Source of the DNA: PALG01 sp964495885 | GTDB taxonomy: Bacteria > Bacteroidota > Bacteroidia > Flavobacteriales > Flavobacteriaceae | Reading direction: 5' to 3' | Assembly: GCA_964495885.1 (NCBI GenBank) | Contig: CAZBWO010000009.1 | Location: 1-64,000 of the forward strand | Length of the DNA stretch: 64,000 nt | Shown here: positions 1-9,205 of the stretch, one piece after another | Position numbering within the stretch: position 1 is the stretch's first letter | Layout: each line of letters begins with the position of its first letter | Translations under genes and position numbers: made by a program | Notes under the pieces: model-generated | The model's input: the letters and a program-made list of their open reading frames with translations, nothing else | What the model was told of the DNA's origin: nothing | Databases searched by the model: none

Positions 1-571
1 AAAAAGCCAATAATTGGAAGCCAAATTCCTACAATTTTAACATTTCGGCTCATTTGAACCCTCATTTTACCCCCTACTACTTCGGCTTTACTTCGGCTTT
101 ACTTCGGGTTTACTTCCACTTTACTCCCACTTATAGTCCACTTATACCCCACTCAGGGGTCAGTGATGGGTTAGTAGTTAAGGGTTAGAGGTTAGTAGCT
201 AAGAATATGGGGTAAACCAGTCAGGAATCAGGAATCAAGAACCACGAATCACGACGAAAGCCACTACCTTTAGTCATTCCGTACTTGTTACGGAATCGCT
301 CCCCCTCTTACATTTCACATCTAACGATTCACCTCTCACTTCCCAAACAAATCTTTTCCATAGCCACTCCATAGCGACTACGTAGCGAGTCCATAGCGAC
401 TCAATGCCGACTCCATAGCGACCCTCATCCTAGTCACACCGCGGTATCACCTTACTTCCACCCCACACACCTCACACACACCTCACACACACCTTACACT
501 CACCTCCCACACAACCCTTCCACAACCTCCACTCACCTCCTTAAATCCACCCAACTACACCCACTTTTGAC

Positions 572-698
572 TTTTACATTTTACATTTGATATTTTACAT
601 TCCCTAACTTCTAATTACCTAACCTTTCAACTCTCACGTCATGCCTCCTGACTCTTGCCTCCTGACTCCTGTTTCCATTTAAACATGCAACTTTCAAC
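572..698 (+). repeat. 127-bp direct repeat, copy A
   Basis: This block matches 858-984 at a constant offset of 286 bases, with only about four mismatches (for example at 641/927 and 694/980). The match is far longer than the local word repeats and implies a duplication within the non-coding region. No coding content is visible. Confidence 0.85.
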
Positions 699-780
699 TT
701 TCAACTTTCAACACGTTTCACGTCTAACGTTTCACGCTTCCCTGTCCTGACTCGTGTTTCGTGTCTCGTGACTCCTTTTA

Positions 781-803
781 CCCTTCGACAAGCTCAGGGT
801 GAC
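781..803. repeat. REP-like element (CCCTTCGACAAGCTCAGGG)
   Basis: The bases cccttcgacaagctcagggt form an interrupted inverted repeat. From memory this core is a very widespread intergenic repeat in bacterial genomes, including Bacteroidota. Only one copy is present here. Confidence 0.55.
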
Positions 804-857
804 AACCTTCAACTTTCAACATGCAACGCTTCACGTCTCACGCCTCCTACTTTTACA

Positions 858-984
858 TTTTACATTTTACATTTGATATTTTACATTCCCTAACTTCTAA
901 TTACCTAACCTTTCAACTCTCACGTCTTGCCTCCTGACACTTGCCTCCTGACTCCTGTTTCCATTTAAACCTGCAACTTGCAAC
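858..984 (+). repeat. 127-bp direct repeat, copy B
   Basis: Second copy of the block at 572-698. The copies are separated by 159 bases that include the cccttcgacaagctcaggg element. Confidence 0.85.
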
Positions 985-1230
985 TTTCAACTCCAAAAAC
1001 CACCAGAGGTATGCTGACCCTATGCTGACCTTATGCTGAGTCTATGCTGACCTCATGCTGACTCCAAACTGACTATCATCCCAATAAAACCCCAGTATCC
1101 TCCCCTATTTAGCTCACTTATACTGCATAGAACCCCCATACAACCCCCACTAAGGGCTTATCTAAGAGCCAAGAATCAAGAGCCAAGAATCACGACACCT
1201 CCTAATAATACCATACAGAATATAAAATAC

Positions 1231-1260
1231 TCCCCCCTTCGAAGGGGGGCTGGGGGGGGA
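1231..1260. repeat. C/G-rich palindrome (CCCCCTTCGAAGGGGG)
   Basis: A perfect cccccttcgaaggggg palindrome is followed by a long g-run. It lies 37 bases beyond the stop codon of the minus-strand gene that ends at 1297. It could act as a hairpin at the transcript end, but no clear T-run follows on the minus strand. Similar C-run/G-run intergenic repeats are common in flavobacteria. Confidence 0.5.
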
Positions 1261-1296
1261 TGTTTTAACTACTAACTACTAACTATTCACTACTAA

Positions 1297-2169
1297 CTAC
1301 TCAAACCCCAAAGAATCAATCGCCTTATGGCTAATCTTAATCGCCTCCATAGGGGCCTGCCCGTCAAAGGTCATGTCCTGCTCCACAAAGTAGTACTGCA
1401 TTCCAGCTTGGTCCTTTTCGGCAAGGATCTTTGTAAAGTCAATGCTTCCGGTACCCACAGGGGCAAATCGGCCCTGCTCGTCCATATCCTTAACGTGCCA
1501 GGACTTAAACCTTCCAGGGTACTGCGCAAAATAATCCACCGGGTTTACCCCTGCCTTGGTCGCCCAATACAAATCCAATTGAAAGTTCACCAAATCGGGG
1601 TCACAGTGTTCCAATAAATAGTTTAACGGCACCACCCCCGTAGAATCGGCCTTGAACTCAAAGTCGTGGTTGTGGTACAATAACTGTAGGCCAGCGGCCT
1701 TACTCATCTTTCCAAGGCTATCCAAGGTCATTGCAAGACTATCCACACTGCCTTTCATCCCCATGGTACGGGTAGCGGGGTCAAACGTAAACGTACCCAT
1801 AGGCGGAATGGGAATCACGATATAGGTAAATCCTACTTCCTTAAGGTCTGCCAACGTTTGTGCAGCGTTTTCATACGTAATACCGCTTTGATGTGAACTC
1901 ACCGGGCGTAGCCCCACAGAGTCTAAATAGGCCTTAAACGCGGCAGGTTCCATTCCGTAGAAGGTTCCATTCGCATAACCAGCGTCTTCTATATAGGCGT
2001 ACCCAATGTCATGCACGTCTGCCAATACCTGCTTGGGGTTGGTTTTCATGTCCTCCCTTAGCGTGTACAAGGCCAATCCCCCAAACGGGTCTGGGGCGGC
2101 AGGTTCTTTACAAGAGGTAATAGATACAATGGCGGCAAGCGCAAACAAAAGGATAGAAGGGAATTTCAT
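1297..2169 (-). CDS. Sugar phosphate isomerase/epimerase-like lipoprotein
   Basis: This is a TIM-barrel protein of the xylose-isomerase/AP-endonuclease-2 superfamily. The start is set at 2169 because an in-frame Met there begins a clean lipoprotein signal (MKFPSILLF, then a lipobox ending SITSC); a start 36 bases further upstream would bury it. The mature protein follows the family pattern: LYTLRED near the start, a YIEDAGY strand, YHNHDFEF in the middle with metal-ligand-like His/Glu, NFQLDLYW, SWHVKDMD and YYFVEQD. These acidic and His residues are the usual metal/substrate site. Its site of action would be the periplasmic face of a membrane. The substrate is unknown; related proteins act on inositols or keto-sugars. 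Confidence 0.85.
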   Translation of the reverse strand: MKFPSILLFALAAIVSITSCKEPAAPDPFGGLALYTLREDMKTNPKQVLADVHDIGYAYIEDAGYANGTFYGMEPAAFKAYLDSVGLRPVSSHQSGITYENAAQTLADLKEVGFTYIVIPIPPMGTFTFDPATRTMGMKGSVDSLAMTLDSLGKMSKAAGLQLLYHNHDFEFKADSTGVVPLNYLLEHCDPDLVNFQLDLYWATKAGVNPVDYFAQYPGRFKSWHVKDMDEQGRFAPVGTGSIDFTKILAEKDQAGMQYYFVEQDMTFDGQAPMEAIKISHKAIDSLGFE

Positions 2170-2218
2170 AGGGTTGGTTTTAAAAGAACCACTAAGATAC
2201 TTCATTTCCAGAAAATAT

Positions 2219-4096
2219 TTACTTCGGAAAGACCACTTCCACCGTAGTCCCCTTCCCTACTTTGGAAGTAATCGTAGCAGCACCCCCTAACTCGCGGGCA
2301 CGCTTCTTTATATTCAGTAAACCATTGCCACTGGCTGCCGAAGCAGGATCAAAACCCTTCCCGTTATCGGTAACCAGTAGGGCATAGTCTGTCCCCCTAG
2401 CTTCCAATCGCACCGAAATCTGCGTCGCTTCGGCATATTTCAAGGCGTTGTTCACCGCCTCCTGAATGATACGGTACACATTGATGCCTTTAATGGACGG
2501 CAATAAGAGTTCCTTCCCAATGTCTTCGGAAACTATAAAGGTAAAATCAATCCCGTCCCGTACACTCCCGGCCTTTTCCATAAAGTTGGAGATACGGGCC
2601 TGTAAATCCTCCACCGAAATCTCCTCCTTGTTCATCGCCCAAATGGTATCCCGAAGCTCATAAATGGTCTGGGTGGTAAAGGCACTTATCCCCGAAAGTT
2701 TCTGGGTCACCTTCTCGTTCTCGTCCCCAAGGGCATATTGTAAATTGTCTATGGAAGAGGTCACAAAAGTAAGCTGCGCCCCAATGTTGTCGTGCAGATC
2801 GCGGGAAATGCGTAACCGTTGCTCCTGCAACTGATTCTGCGTTTCTATACGCGCCAGGGCCGTTTTGAGTTCGGTTTCCTTTTTCAACTGACGGTTTTTC
2901 AACCGCTGCTGATTATAAAACAGATACCCCAATAAGGCCAACAATAAGGCCACCGCCAGTCCTCCGTACAATAACAGGTTTTTACGTTCGGCTTCTGCGA
3001 GGTTGGCACGGGTTTCGGCAAGGTCCCGCTCCTTCTTCTCGGTTTCGTATTTGGTTTCCATTTCGGTAACCATTTCCGCACGCTCCTTGTTAAAAACAGA
3101 ATCGCGCAGCTTGTAGTAGCCTTCTTGCTTTTCCAAAGCCGTTTGGTAATCGCCTATCTTTTTGTAAAACCACGCTTCCTGCTGCACTACATCCCGTATC
3201 TTTTCAATGCTTTCGCTCTTTTCGGCAAAGGCATTGGCCTTTTCAAAATAGTCTTTGGCCTCACTGTTTTGGTTGAGTTCGTAGGCAATAGTGGCCAGGT
3301 TGGTGTAGTTGGTTGCTAAATTGTAGCTGCGCTGGGTCACCTCATTAATAGCCAACGCACGAAATATGTATTTCTTGGCCTTGGCAAAGTCTTTTTGCTT
3401 TAGAAGGGTGTTACCAATATTGTTATAAACAAAGGCAAAGTCTAGGGAGTCGTCTACTTTCTTTAGGAGGTCTACATTCTTAAAGTGGTAGTACAGGGCA
3501 CTATCTGCTTTGCCCCAATCATCAAAATTAATCCCTATGGCATTGTTCGCATAAATGAGGTAACGGTGCTGCTTATTGGTGGCCTCATCCATAATGGCAT
3601 AAGCCTTTTTGCCATATTCCACTCCTTTTTCAAAGTCTTCAAAGTCATGGTATACAATGGAAATATCAGCATGGTGCAAGGAAATCATGGCCGTATCTTT
3701 CATACGTTCCGAAGTCCTTACCGCCTGTTGGGCATAGGCCAACGCTTCCTCATACCGTCCTGCCCGCAGTTCCTGAAAGTGCAAACGTTCGTACACCTTC
3801 CGGAGTCGGTTCAAGGAATCCAGCCCGTTGAGCAAGCCTATCAACCGTTCCTGAACCTGCGCCGTACTATCATTTTCCCTATCCCGGTCCCATCTATAAA
3901 ACTGAAAGTACAGGTAGTTGGCACTATCTGCCTTGGTTTGCACCAACGGTAAGGCTTTGGAGAAGTAATAACTGGAAGAATCACTACTCTGAAAAGCTTT
4001 CAGCAACAAGGAGTCCAACGCAGGCTGTTGCGCCCAAGGGGAGGCAATAGTCAATACATACAGTGGTACTAAAAGGAGGAGTCGAATACCATTCAT
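2219..4096 (-). CDS. TPR-containing sensor histidine kinase (HisKA_3 type)
   Basis: The 625-residue protein has a signal peptide (about 1-23), a long periplasmic region of tetratricopeptide-like helices (about 60-345), a coiled segment, one membrane helix (about 373-393, GGLAVALLLALLGYLF), then a cytoplasmic kinase. The dimerisation/phosphoacceptor helix reads RISRDLHDNIGAQLTF, the HisKA_3 signature with the phosphorylated His. The ATPase has an N box (VNNALKYAEA), G1 (DNGKGFDP) and G2 (GNGLLNIKKRARELGG). Kinases of this class normally pair with NarL/LuxR-type response regulators, but none is encoded nearby, so it is an orphan here. It lies just downstream of four genes sharing a palindrome that could be the target of such a regulator; that link is inference. 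Confidence 0.92.
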   Translation of the reverse strand: MNGIRLLLLVPLYVLTIASPWAQQPALDSLLLKAFQSSDSSSYYFSKALPLVQTKADSANYLYFQFYRWDRDRENDSTAQVQERLIGLLNGLDSLNRLRKVYERLHFQELRAGRYEEALAYAQQAVRTSERMKDTAMISLHHADISIVYHDFEDFEKGVEYGKKAYAIMDEATNKQHRYLIYANNAIGINFDDWGKADSALYYHFKNVDLLKKVDDSLDFAFVYNNIGNTLLKQKDFAKAKKYIFRALAINEVTQRSYNLATNYTNLATIAYELNQNSEAKDYFEKANAFAEKSESIEKIRDVVQQEAWFYKKIGDYQTALEKQEGYYKLRDSVFNKERAEMVTEMETKYETEKKERDLAETRANLAEAERKNLLLYGGLAVALLLALLGYLFYNQQRLKNRQLKKETELKTALARIETQNQLQEQRLRISRDLHDNIGAQLTFVTSSIDNLQYALGDENEKVTQKLSGISAFTTQTIYELRDTIWAMNKEEISVEDLQARISNFMEKAGSVRDGIDFTFIVSEDIGKELLLPSIKGINVYRIIQEAVNNALKYAEATQISVRLEARGTDYALLVTDNGKGFDPASAASGNGLLNIKKRARELGGAATITSKVGKGTTVEVVFPK

Positions 4097-4110
4097 AAGC
4101 TAAAAATAAA

Positions 4111-4135
4111 AAAACACGGTGAAACACCGTGTTTT
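4111..4135 (-). terminator. Rho-independent terminator
   Basis: The hairpin aaaacacggtg-aaa-caccgtgtttt lies between two minus-strand genes, 22 bases past the stop of the MORN gene ending at 4157. Its minus-strand 3' arm ends in a T-run. Confidence 0.8.
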
Positions 4136-4156
4136 ATAAACCTAAAAACCGAATAA

Positions 4157-4927
4157 CTATTTATACGATCGCACAAGTTTTCCATTGCTCCATTCCCCAA
4201 TCTTCGATTCGTAATCTTTATTGTGGTAGTATCCTAAACCTTCCTGTACCCCATTATTCCATCCTCCTCCATAGTAAGACCCATCAGAGAAAAAGAACCT
4301 TCCTTCCCCATCAAACTGATTGTTACTATTGAACATCCCTTCGTACTTATCGCCACTGGCAAATGAATAGGTGCCCATATACATTTTTCCATTTTTAAAG
4401 AAGCCGGTAAACGTATCACCATTGCTCCATTTGTAACGTCCGTACTTGTTTTGGCATTCCCCAGCAATACAACCGGTATCTACATCATTGGTATAGAAGT
4501 CATACTTTACGTCTACCAAGTAGTTTTTATAAATAGCCCGTTCCCAGGTATCATCCTTTAGGTCATGGGTATAACCTACTCCGGTCATCATTCCGTAGCG
4601 GTATTCCCCAATCATATTTTTTTCGGTACCTAGGTAACAGCCATATCCATGCAATTGATCATTATACCACCATCCTATGTATTTTCCAGAGGTGGTCCAG
4701 TCAAAGAGTCCGTACCCATGCCGTTGCCCGTTTTTCCAGAAGCCTTCATAATAGCCATGGTCAAACTCCTTTTTCCCCCAACCATTTTGGCAATCCCCAC
4801 TTACACAGTCGTTGCTGGTTGTTTCAGGGGTATTGGGTGTATTGGGTGCTTTTGGGATCTGTTGTGCCTGAAGCTGCGTAAACGCAAGGCTCAAGAACAG
4901 TAGTAATGTTAGTTGAAAATATTTCAT
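4157..4927 (-). CDS. MORN-repeat secreted protein, paralogue 1
   Basis: The protein starts with a signal peptide (MKYFQLTLLLFLSLAFTQLQAQ); this Met, at 4927, is preferred over one nine codons upstream. The rest is a ladder of MORN repeats of the form YEGFWKNGQRHGYGLF, with two Cys-containing spacers (DCVSGDCQNGWG and DTGCIAGECQNKYGR). MORN repeats form open beta-sheet ladders that bind lipids or proteins. The C-terminal two thirds closely parallels the neighbouring gene at 5015-6403, so the two are tandem paralogues. This copy lacks the extra N-terminal domain of its neighbour. Its role is unknown; an envelope location is inferred from the signal peptide. Confidence 0.85.
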   Translation of the reverse strand: MKYFQLTLLLFLSLAFTQLQAQQIPKAPNTPNTPETTSNDCVSGDCQNGWGKKEFDHGYYEGFWKNGQRHGYGLFDWTTSGKYIGWWYNDQLHGYGCYLGTEKNMIGEYRYGMMTGVGYTHDLKDDTWERAIYKNYLVDVKYDFYTNDVDTGCIAGECQNKYGRYKWSNGDTFTGFFKNGKMYMGTYSFASGDKYEGMFNSNNQFDGEGRFFFSDGSYYGGGWNNGVQEGLGYYHNKDYESKIGEWSNGKLVRSYK

Positions 4928-4981
4928 TGTATTGGGTTTTTGTGTGTGTTCCAAAGTTCTAAAAAAGATTTCAAAAAAAAA

Positions 4982-4997
4982 TACGGCAGTTGCCGTA
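4982..4997. promoter_or_regulatory. 16-bp palindrome upstream of MORN paralogue 1
   Basis: TACGGCAGTTGCCGTA is a near-perfect palindrome centred 62.5 bases upstream of the start codon at 4927. Three more sites of the same form sit at 62-68 bases upstream of the next three genes. This copy also lies 17 bases after the stop of the gene ending at 5015, and its minus-strand 3' side runs into a T-tract, so it may double as that gene's terminator. Confidence 0.6.
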
Positions 4998-5014
4998 TTT
5001 TAGAATGTTGGAGG

Positions 5015-6403
5015 TTATTTCATTTTCCGAACCAATTCCCCGTTAGACCATTCGCCTATTTTTTGGGAATAACTGCTGTCGTGATAATATCCTCTTCCTT
5101 CATACTTTCCGTTGCTCCATTCCCCTCCGTAGTAAGAACCGTCTGAAAAGAAGAAACGTCCCATTCCGTGGAATTGATTGTTACTATTGAACATCCCTGA
5201 ATACTTATCGCCACTGGAAAAGGTATAGGTCCCCATGTGCATCTTCCCATTTTTGAAAAAGCCGGTAAAACTATCGCCATTGCTCCATTTAAACCTTCCG
5301 TATTTGTTTTCGCAATCACCGGCGGTACATCCTGTATCGTTTCCAGTACTGAAAAAGTCATAATGGGTAGCAATGTTTCCATTCCGGAACATCCCTTGGT
5401 CCCAATCATCTCCAGATACGGTAATTCCCAGGCCATTCAATTCCCCATTTTCATAGTGACCAATAATGTTATCATTATTATCTGCAATGTATACGCCATA
5501 TCCATTCATATTGTCATTCTCCCAACTCCCTATATACTTTCCGTAGCCTTCCCACTTATAAAGCCCGTATCCGTCTTTCTTTCCATTCTTCCAAAAGCCA
5601 TCGTAATGACCCCCTTCGTATTCCATCTTTCCCCAACCATTTTGGCAATCACCTTGTACGCAATTAGAAGAAGTTACGCCTCCATTACTACTATTACCGG
5701 AAGCACCCTTTGCAGGTTTAAATACATAAGATGCCATATTGTAGTACCCTGGAAGGGTATAAACCACTTGCCCATTTCGCTTTACCAGCATGTCATTGCC
5801 GCTCTTTTCGGTCGTGACATTGCTGTAATCCATAGACTGCCCCTTTTCCACTACGTGATAGGTTTGGTTTTCTGCTACACGACACCAATAGACATTGTTG
5901 GGGGAGTATTCCATTTTAGTAGCTGTATTCGCTCCCCAATCATTAAAACTTCTAATATCCTTTAGGTAATAGGTCGCGTCCTTTTCGGGAACATAATACA
6001 CATAACTTCCGTTGATATTTACAAAATCACCAGAGATGTATTCATCGTCTGTATACAACACAAAGGATTTTGGATTGGTGAGGTAAAAGTTGTTCCCCAC
6101 ATTCTTTGCTAGCAATACTGCCTTACCTGAAGCTCCTACGGAAGCACTTTCAAAATCGGGCATGTAGTAGATATCCCGCGTGTTCATATCCATCACCGAA
6201 AGGGTATCGGTACGCAGGTTCTTCAAATACTTAGTGTTGGAAAGGGTTCTCCCATCTTTTTTAAGGGTGAAATCATATTCCCCATGCTTGGTCCATTGAA
6301 GTCCGTTAGAGCTAGAATTGGTATTCATAGGTCTGGGTACTTGTGCATTCACACTACCAATAATGGTTAGGACAAACAACAAAATAAGTGGTAAACGTTT
6401 CAT
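5015..6403 (-). CDS. MORN-repeat secreted protein, paralogue 2
   Basis: The start is placed at 6403, where MKRLPLILLFVLTIIGSVNAQ forms a signal peptide; a start 22 codons upstream has no such logic. The first half (about 25-250) is a beta-rich domain I do not recognise, with many Tyr residues (YYMPDFESA, YYVPEKDATYYLKD). The second half is a MORN ladder almost co-linear with the protein at 4157-4927: NCVQGDCQNGWGKMEYEGG, then FWKNGKKDGYGLYKW, and the ending IGEWSNGELVRKMK. A duplication with domain gain or loss is the simplest reading. The function is unknown, and export to the envelope is likely. Confidence 0.85.
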   Translation of the reverse strand: MKRLPLILLFVLTIIGSVNAQVPRPMNTNSSSNGLQWTKHGEYDFTLKKDGRTLSNTKYLKNLRTDTLSVMDMNTRDIYYMPDFESASVGASGKAVLLAKNVGNNFYLTNPKSFVLYTDDEYISGDFVNINGSYVYYVPEKDATYYLKDIRSFNDWGANTATKMEYSPNNVYWCRVAENQTYHVVEKGQSMDYSNVTTEKSGNDMLVKRNGQVVYTLPGYYNMASYVFKPAKGASGNSSNGGVTSSNCVQGDCQNGWGKMEYEGGHYDGFWKNGKKDGYGLYKWEGYGKYIGSWENDNMNGYGVYIADNNDNIIGHYENGELNGLGITVSGDDWDQGMFRNGNIATHYDFFSTGNDTGCTAGDCENKYGRFKWSNGDSFTGFFKNGKMHMGTYTFSSGDKYSGMFNSNNQFHGMGRFFFSDGSYYGGEWSNGKYEGRGYYHDSSYSQKIGEWSNGELVRKMK

Positions 6404-6461
6404 CTTGGTTAAAGGTTTTTTGTGTTCTAGCAAATTACTGATTTTTTTTGGAAGTAGTCCA

Positions 6462-6477
6462 TAGGGCAATTGCCCTA
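6462..6477. promoter_or_regulatory. 16-bp palindrome upstream of MORN paralogue 2
   Basis: TAGGGCAATTGCCCTA is a perfect palindrome centred 66.5 bases upstream of the start codon at 6403. It belongs to the four-site family described in the findings. Confidence 0.6.
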
Positions 6478-6487
6478 ATTAAAAAAA

Positions 6488-6509
6488 CCCCATTGCAAAA
6501 ACAATGGGG
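6488..6509 (-). terminator. Rho-independent terminator
   Basis: The arms ccccattg and caatgggg are separated by six bases, and the minus strand continues into a seven-T run. It lies 59 bases past the stop of the beta-propeller gene. Confidence 0.8.
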
Positions 6510-6568
6510 CTGGGCGGTTTGTGTGTACTCCTCATTGCACAAACCCTTGAATTAACTTGGTTAGCTAA

Positions 6569-8443
6569 TTACTTTTTAAGATCGTATGCATAGATGGTGT
6601 TATTGTCTGCTTGGTAATACAACACACCACCGTATTCATCTACTTCGTAGTTTGGTTTTTTATCCTTCAAAAGGATTTCTTTTTCAATCGTACCATTGTC
6701 TTTGTTCACCTTCACCAATCCAGCTCCATCGTCTAATTTGGTCAAGATAAATTGGGCATCCTGCGTAGCAGCAGTAGCTTTAAAGCGTTGTGCCATGAAT
6801 TCAAAGGAAGCAGTTCCTATGGCAGAAAACATCTTGGAAGCCCTGTCGTGCTCTTTCCCAATCTGATTGTATTGCCCAAGGCTATTTCTATTGGCTCCGG
6901 CCACATAGGCATGGGAAGCAGCCATGGTAGTAGAAGCAACAGCAACCAATCCTCCAGCAATAATGGCCAAGGCACTTTTCCCTGGGGAACGATAATAGTT
7001 ATGGTAGGTTTCCTTTCCGTCAAAATCAACCAAGGTCATATTCTGACTAGACCCTAAGAATATCCCATTATCCCGAACCTGAAGGGAGGTAGGGTTCTCC
7101 TTTTCGTCGAAATCGGTGTTGGCAAATTCAGTTACTTCCCCAGTACTTGCATCTACAGCCAATATTTCATCATCTGCACTAATGAGGTATTTATTTTTGT
7201 TGGGCTCATAAGTAGAGATCACAGACTCTGCACGTTTGTATTTCAAGGGCTTTTTCCAAACTTGATCCCCAGTTTCCAGATTCACGATATTGGCATCTTC
7301 AGAAGTGATATAGATCAATCCCTGTGGCGTATGGGCCATGGTCATGATGTTCTCTCCTGTCTTTAGTGGCTTTTTGAATAGGGTCTTTCCATCGAAAGAA
7401 ATTTTATTGATTCCTCCTTCATAAATCCCGAATAGAATCCCGTCATCCATAATATAGAAATGCTGCACATAGCCTTTGGTCTTGGGTGCTTTTTCCCAAA
7501 GGTCTTCCCCGGTGGCTGCACTCAAAAATCCAATTTTGGACTCAGACCGCCCCGAAGCCAATTTCATAATACCAGACTTTCCGCTGTTATCCACGTCACT
7601 TACCACGGCCAATCCCTGCGGAAGGATTTCAAAATTCGTCACCTGCCCCTTTACCGTTGCTTCTTCTGCCCATAGTTCCTGTCCGTTGGTACCAATTTTA
7701 TAGATATCCATCTTGGATTTGCTAGCATTACTTCGGAAGGCATAGATTTCTGTTTCAGTAGCATCTGCCACCATCCAGCTTACATTCTTTATTTTGTTTT
7801 CCCAAAGTGTCTCCCCTGTAAAAGATTTGGCAATAATCCCTTGGCTGGTGGGAATCAACATACTTTCCTTCAACAAGAGAGGCTCTCCGGTAACCATATA
7901 GGATTTCATGGTCGTCTTTCCGGGAGGAAATAAGTAAAATGTGAAATCCTCTGCTCCGGTACCTAGATCGTATACTGCTACTTTCGGCGTATTATTTTCG
8001 GCAATACCTCCAGTTTTCTGAAGCCCACTTACAATAAGTTTGTTTTGGGGCATCGCAGGAGAGGAAGTAAAGATTTGTTTCCAATTGTTCCCTTCAGAAC
8101 TAAATAGGGTCTTTCCAGATACAAAATCAATGACGGTTTTTTTGGAGCTAAGAATACCTCCTTGTGCGACCATTACGTAAGGGGACTGTGGAATAAATGA
8201 AAGTTCTTCTGGTTTTACGCGGCCGTAATCCGTAAACTTAAAAAGCAATGCATCGCTCCCAGGTTTGATACCTACCAAACCATCATTACTGGCCACGACC
8301 AAGGTGCCCGCTTCGGTAACGTACATTTCATTTATTTTTCCACCCACGTCATAACTCCAATCTGGTTGTTCTGCTTTTTGGGCAACCATTGAAGTGGTCA
8401 GCAAGCAAACAAATAGCAATTGGAAAAGTGTTTTAGTTTTCAT
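6569..8443 (-). CDS. Secreted PQQ-like beta-propeller protein
   Basis: The 624-residue protein has a signal peptide (MKTKTLFQLLFVCLLTTSMVAQ). Repeated blades of the PQQ/BamB-like type follow, with recurring phrases such as GETLWENKI, GQELWAEEA, GEDLWEKAPK and GDQVWKKPLK, that is, the aromatic GxxxW motif closing each blade. Near residue 490 there is a short hydrophobic Ala/Gly-rich stretch (ALAIIAGGLVAVASTTMAA) that could be a membrane segment. The fold usually serves as a binding scaffold. There is no evidence of PQQ-dependent catalysis. It sits in a run of genes sharing the upstream palindrome, suggesting co-regulation with the MORN proteins. Confidence 0.8.
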   Translation of the reverse strand: MKTKTLFQLLFVCLLTTSMVAQKAEQPDWSYDVGGKINEMYVTEAGTLVVASNDGLVGIKPGSDALLFKFTDYGRVKPEELSFIPQSPYVMVAQGGILSSKKTVIDFVSGKTLFSSEGNNWKQIFTSSPAMPQNKLIVSGLQKTGGIAENNTPKVAVYDLGTGAEDFTFYLFPPGKTTMKSYMVTGEPLLLKESMLIPTSQGIIAKSFTGETLWENKIKNVSWMVADATETEIYAFRSNASKSKMDIYKIGTNGQELWAEEATVKGQVTNFEILPQGLAVVSDVDNSGKSGIMKLASGRSESKIGFLSAATGEDLWEKAPKTKGYVQHFYIMDDGILFGIYEGGINKISFDGKTLFKKPLKTGENIMTMAHTPQGLIYITSEDANIVNLETGDQVWKKPLKYKRAESVISTYEPNKNKYLISADDEILAVDASTGEVTEFANTDFDEKENPTSLQVRDNGIFLGSSQNMTLVDFDGKETYHNYYRSPGKSALAIIAGGLVAVASTTMAASHAYVAGANRNSLGQYNQIGKEHDRASKMFSAIGTASFEFMAQRFKATAATQDAQFILTKLDDGAGLVKVNKDNGTIEKEILLKDKKPNYEVDEYGGVLYYQADNNTIYAYDLKK

Positions 8444-8499
8444 AATTGTGTTGTTAATAAGGTTGTTTCAAAGGTGCAAATCATTTAGACGTAGCTCAA

Positions 8500-8515
8500 T
8501 AGGGCAATTGTCGTA
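8500..8515. promoter_or_regulatory. 16-bp palindrome upstream of the beta-propeller gene
   Basis: TAGGGCAATTGTCGTA is centred 64.5 bases upstream of the start codon at 8443. It combines one half-site of the form seen at 6462 and one of the form seen at 9206. Confidence 0.6.
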
Positions 8516-8627
8516 TTCTCGTGAATCGTGAATGGTAAATCATGGGAAATAAAAAAACCGGAAGCAAAACAAGTTCTGCCCCCGGCCCACGTAAAAACCT
8601 CAACACTTGAGATTTTCTTCTATCCTT

Positions 8628-9146
8628 TTAATTATTGGTTACTGTAAGATTAAAACTTCCTTGGGTAACCGAAACAGTATCGTTAGGATCATTTAAATTA
8701 TAACCAGTAAAACTAAATGTTCCTTTAATGGTATCCCCATCATAACTAGAAACGTTAAGTTCACCTACTGACTGGGTGCCGTTAACGGTAGAGTAAATTA
8801 CGGCTGTAGTAGGATCCGGATTACTAGGATCTGGTATGTAACTGTAAGTCCCAATATTTGTGAAATTGAGATTATAGGTGCCTTCACCACTAAATCCTTG
8901 AATAATCATTTGCAGGTTTTCAGATTGTGATGTACCGCCAGAAATAGCCAATGCCTCTCCTTGTCCTGCCGCGCTAATCTGAGCCTGTACAGCAATATCT
9001 GCCGTAAAGTTAGTGCCATCAATTTTTGCAGTTAATGTTCCAGTTCCTCCCGTTGGGTCTTCCCCTCCATCATCATCACTTTTGTTACAAGCAACAATCG
9101 CGGCGCTTACAAAAAGAAGGAGCATTAATTTTTTAAAGGTTTTCAT
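8628..9146 (-). CDS. Small lipoprotein, DUF6252-like
   Basis: The start at 9146 gives a classical lipoprotein signal (MKTFKKLMLLLFVSAAIVAC) followed by an acidic NKSDDDGGED linker; upstream in-frame Mets would extend it without purpose. The mature part of about 150 residues is beta-rich, beginning TLTAKIDGTNFTAD and ending TQGSFNLTV. This arrangement resembles the DUF6252-type surface lipoproteins of flavobacteria, but that assignment is from memory. It is one of the four genes with the shared upstream palindrome, so it may belong to an envelope-related regulon. No catalytic residues are apparent. Confidence 0.75.
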   Translation of the reverse strand: MKTFKKLMLLLFVSAAIVACNKSDDDGGEDPTGGTGTLTAKIDGTNFTADIAVQAQISAAGQGEALAISGGTSQSENLQMIIQGFSGEGTYNLNFTNIGTYSYIPDPSNPDPTTAVIYSTVNGTQSVGELNVSSYDGDTIKGTFSFTGYNLNDPNDTVSVTQGSFNLTVTNN

Positions 9147-9205
9147 AATTGTCATGTTTTGGTTTTGTTGGTTACAAAGGTGCCCTAAAACCAAATATAC
9201 AGCAA

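Larger units (their letters stand above)
1..1290. other. Non-coding word-repeat region
   Basis: No credible gene is seen here on either strand. The stretch is built from short recurring pyrimidine-rich words such as tttacatt, caactttcaac, cctgactcc and ccatagcgact, often in imperfect tandem. The same style of sequence reappears briefly at about 33600-33660. It contains the 127-bp direct repeat and the short palindromes listed separately. I see no periodic spacer structure, so it is not a CRISPR array. Confidence 0.8.

Noticed and set aside
1..1290. CRISPR-like array
   Set aside because: The repeated words vary in length and spacing, and there are no unique spacers of constant size.
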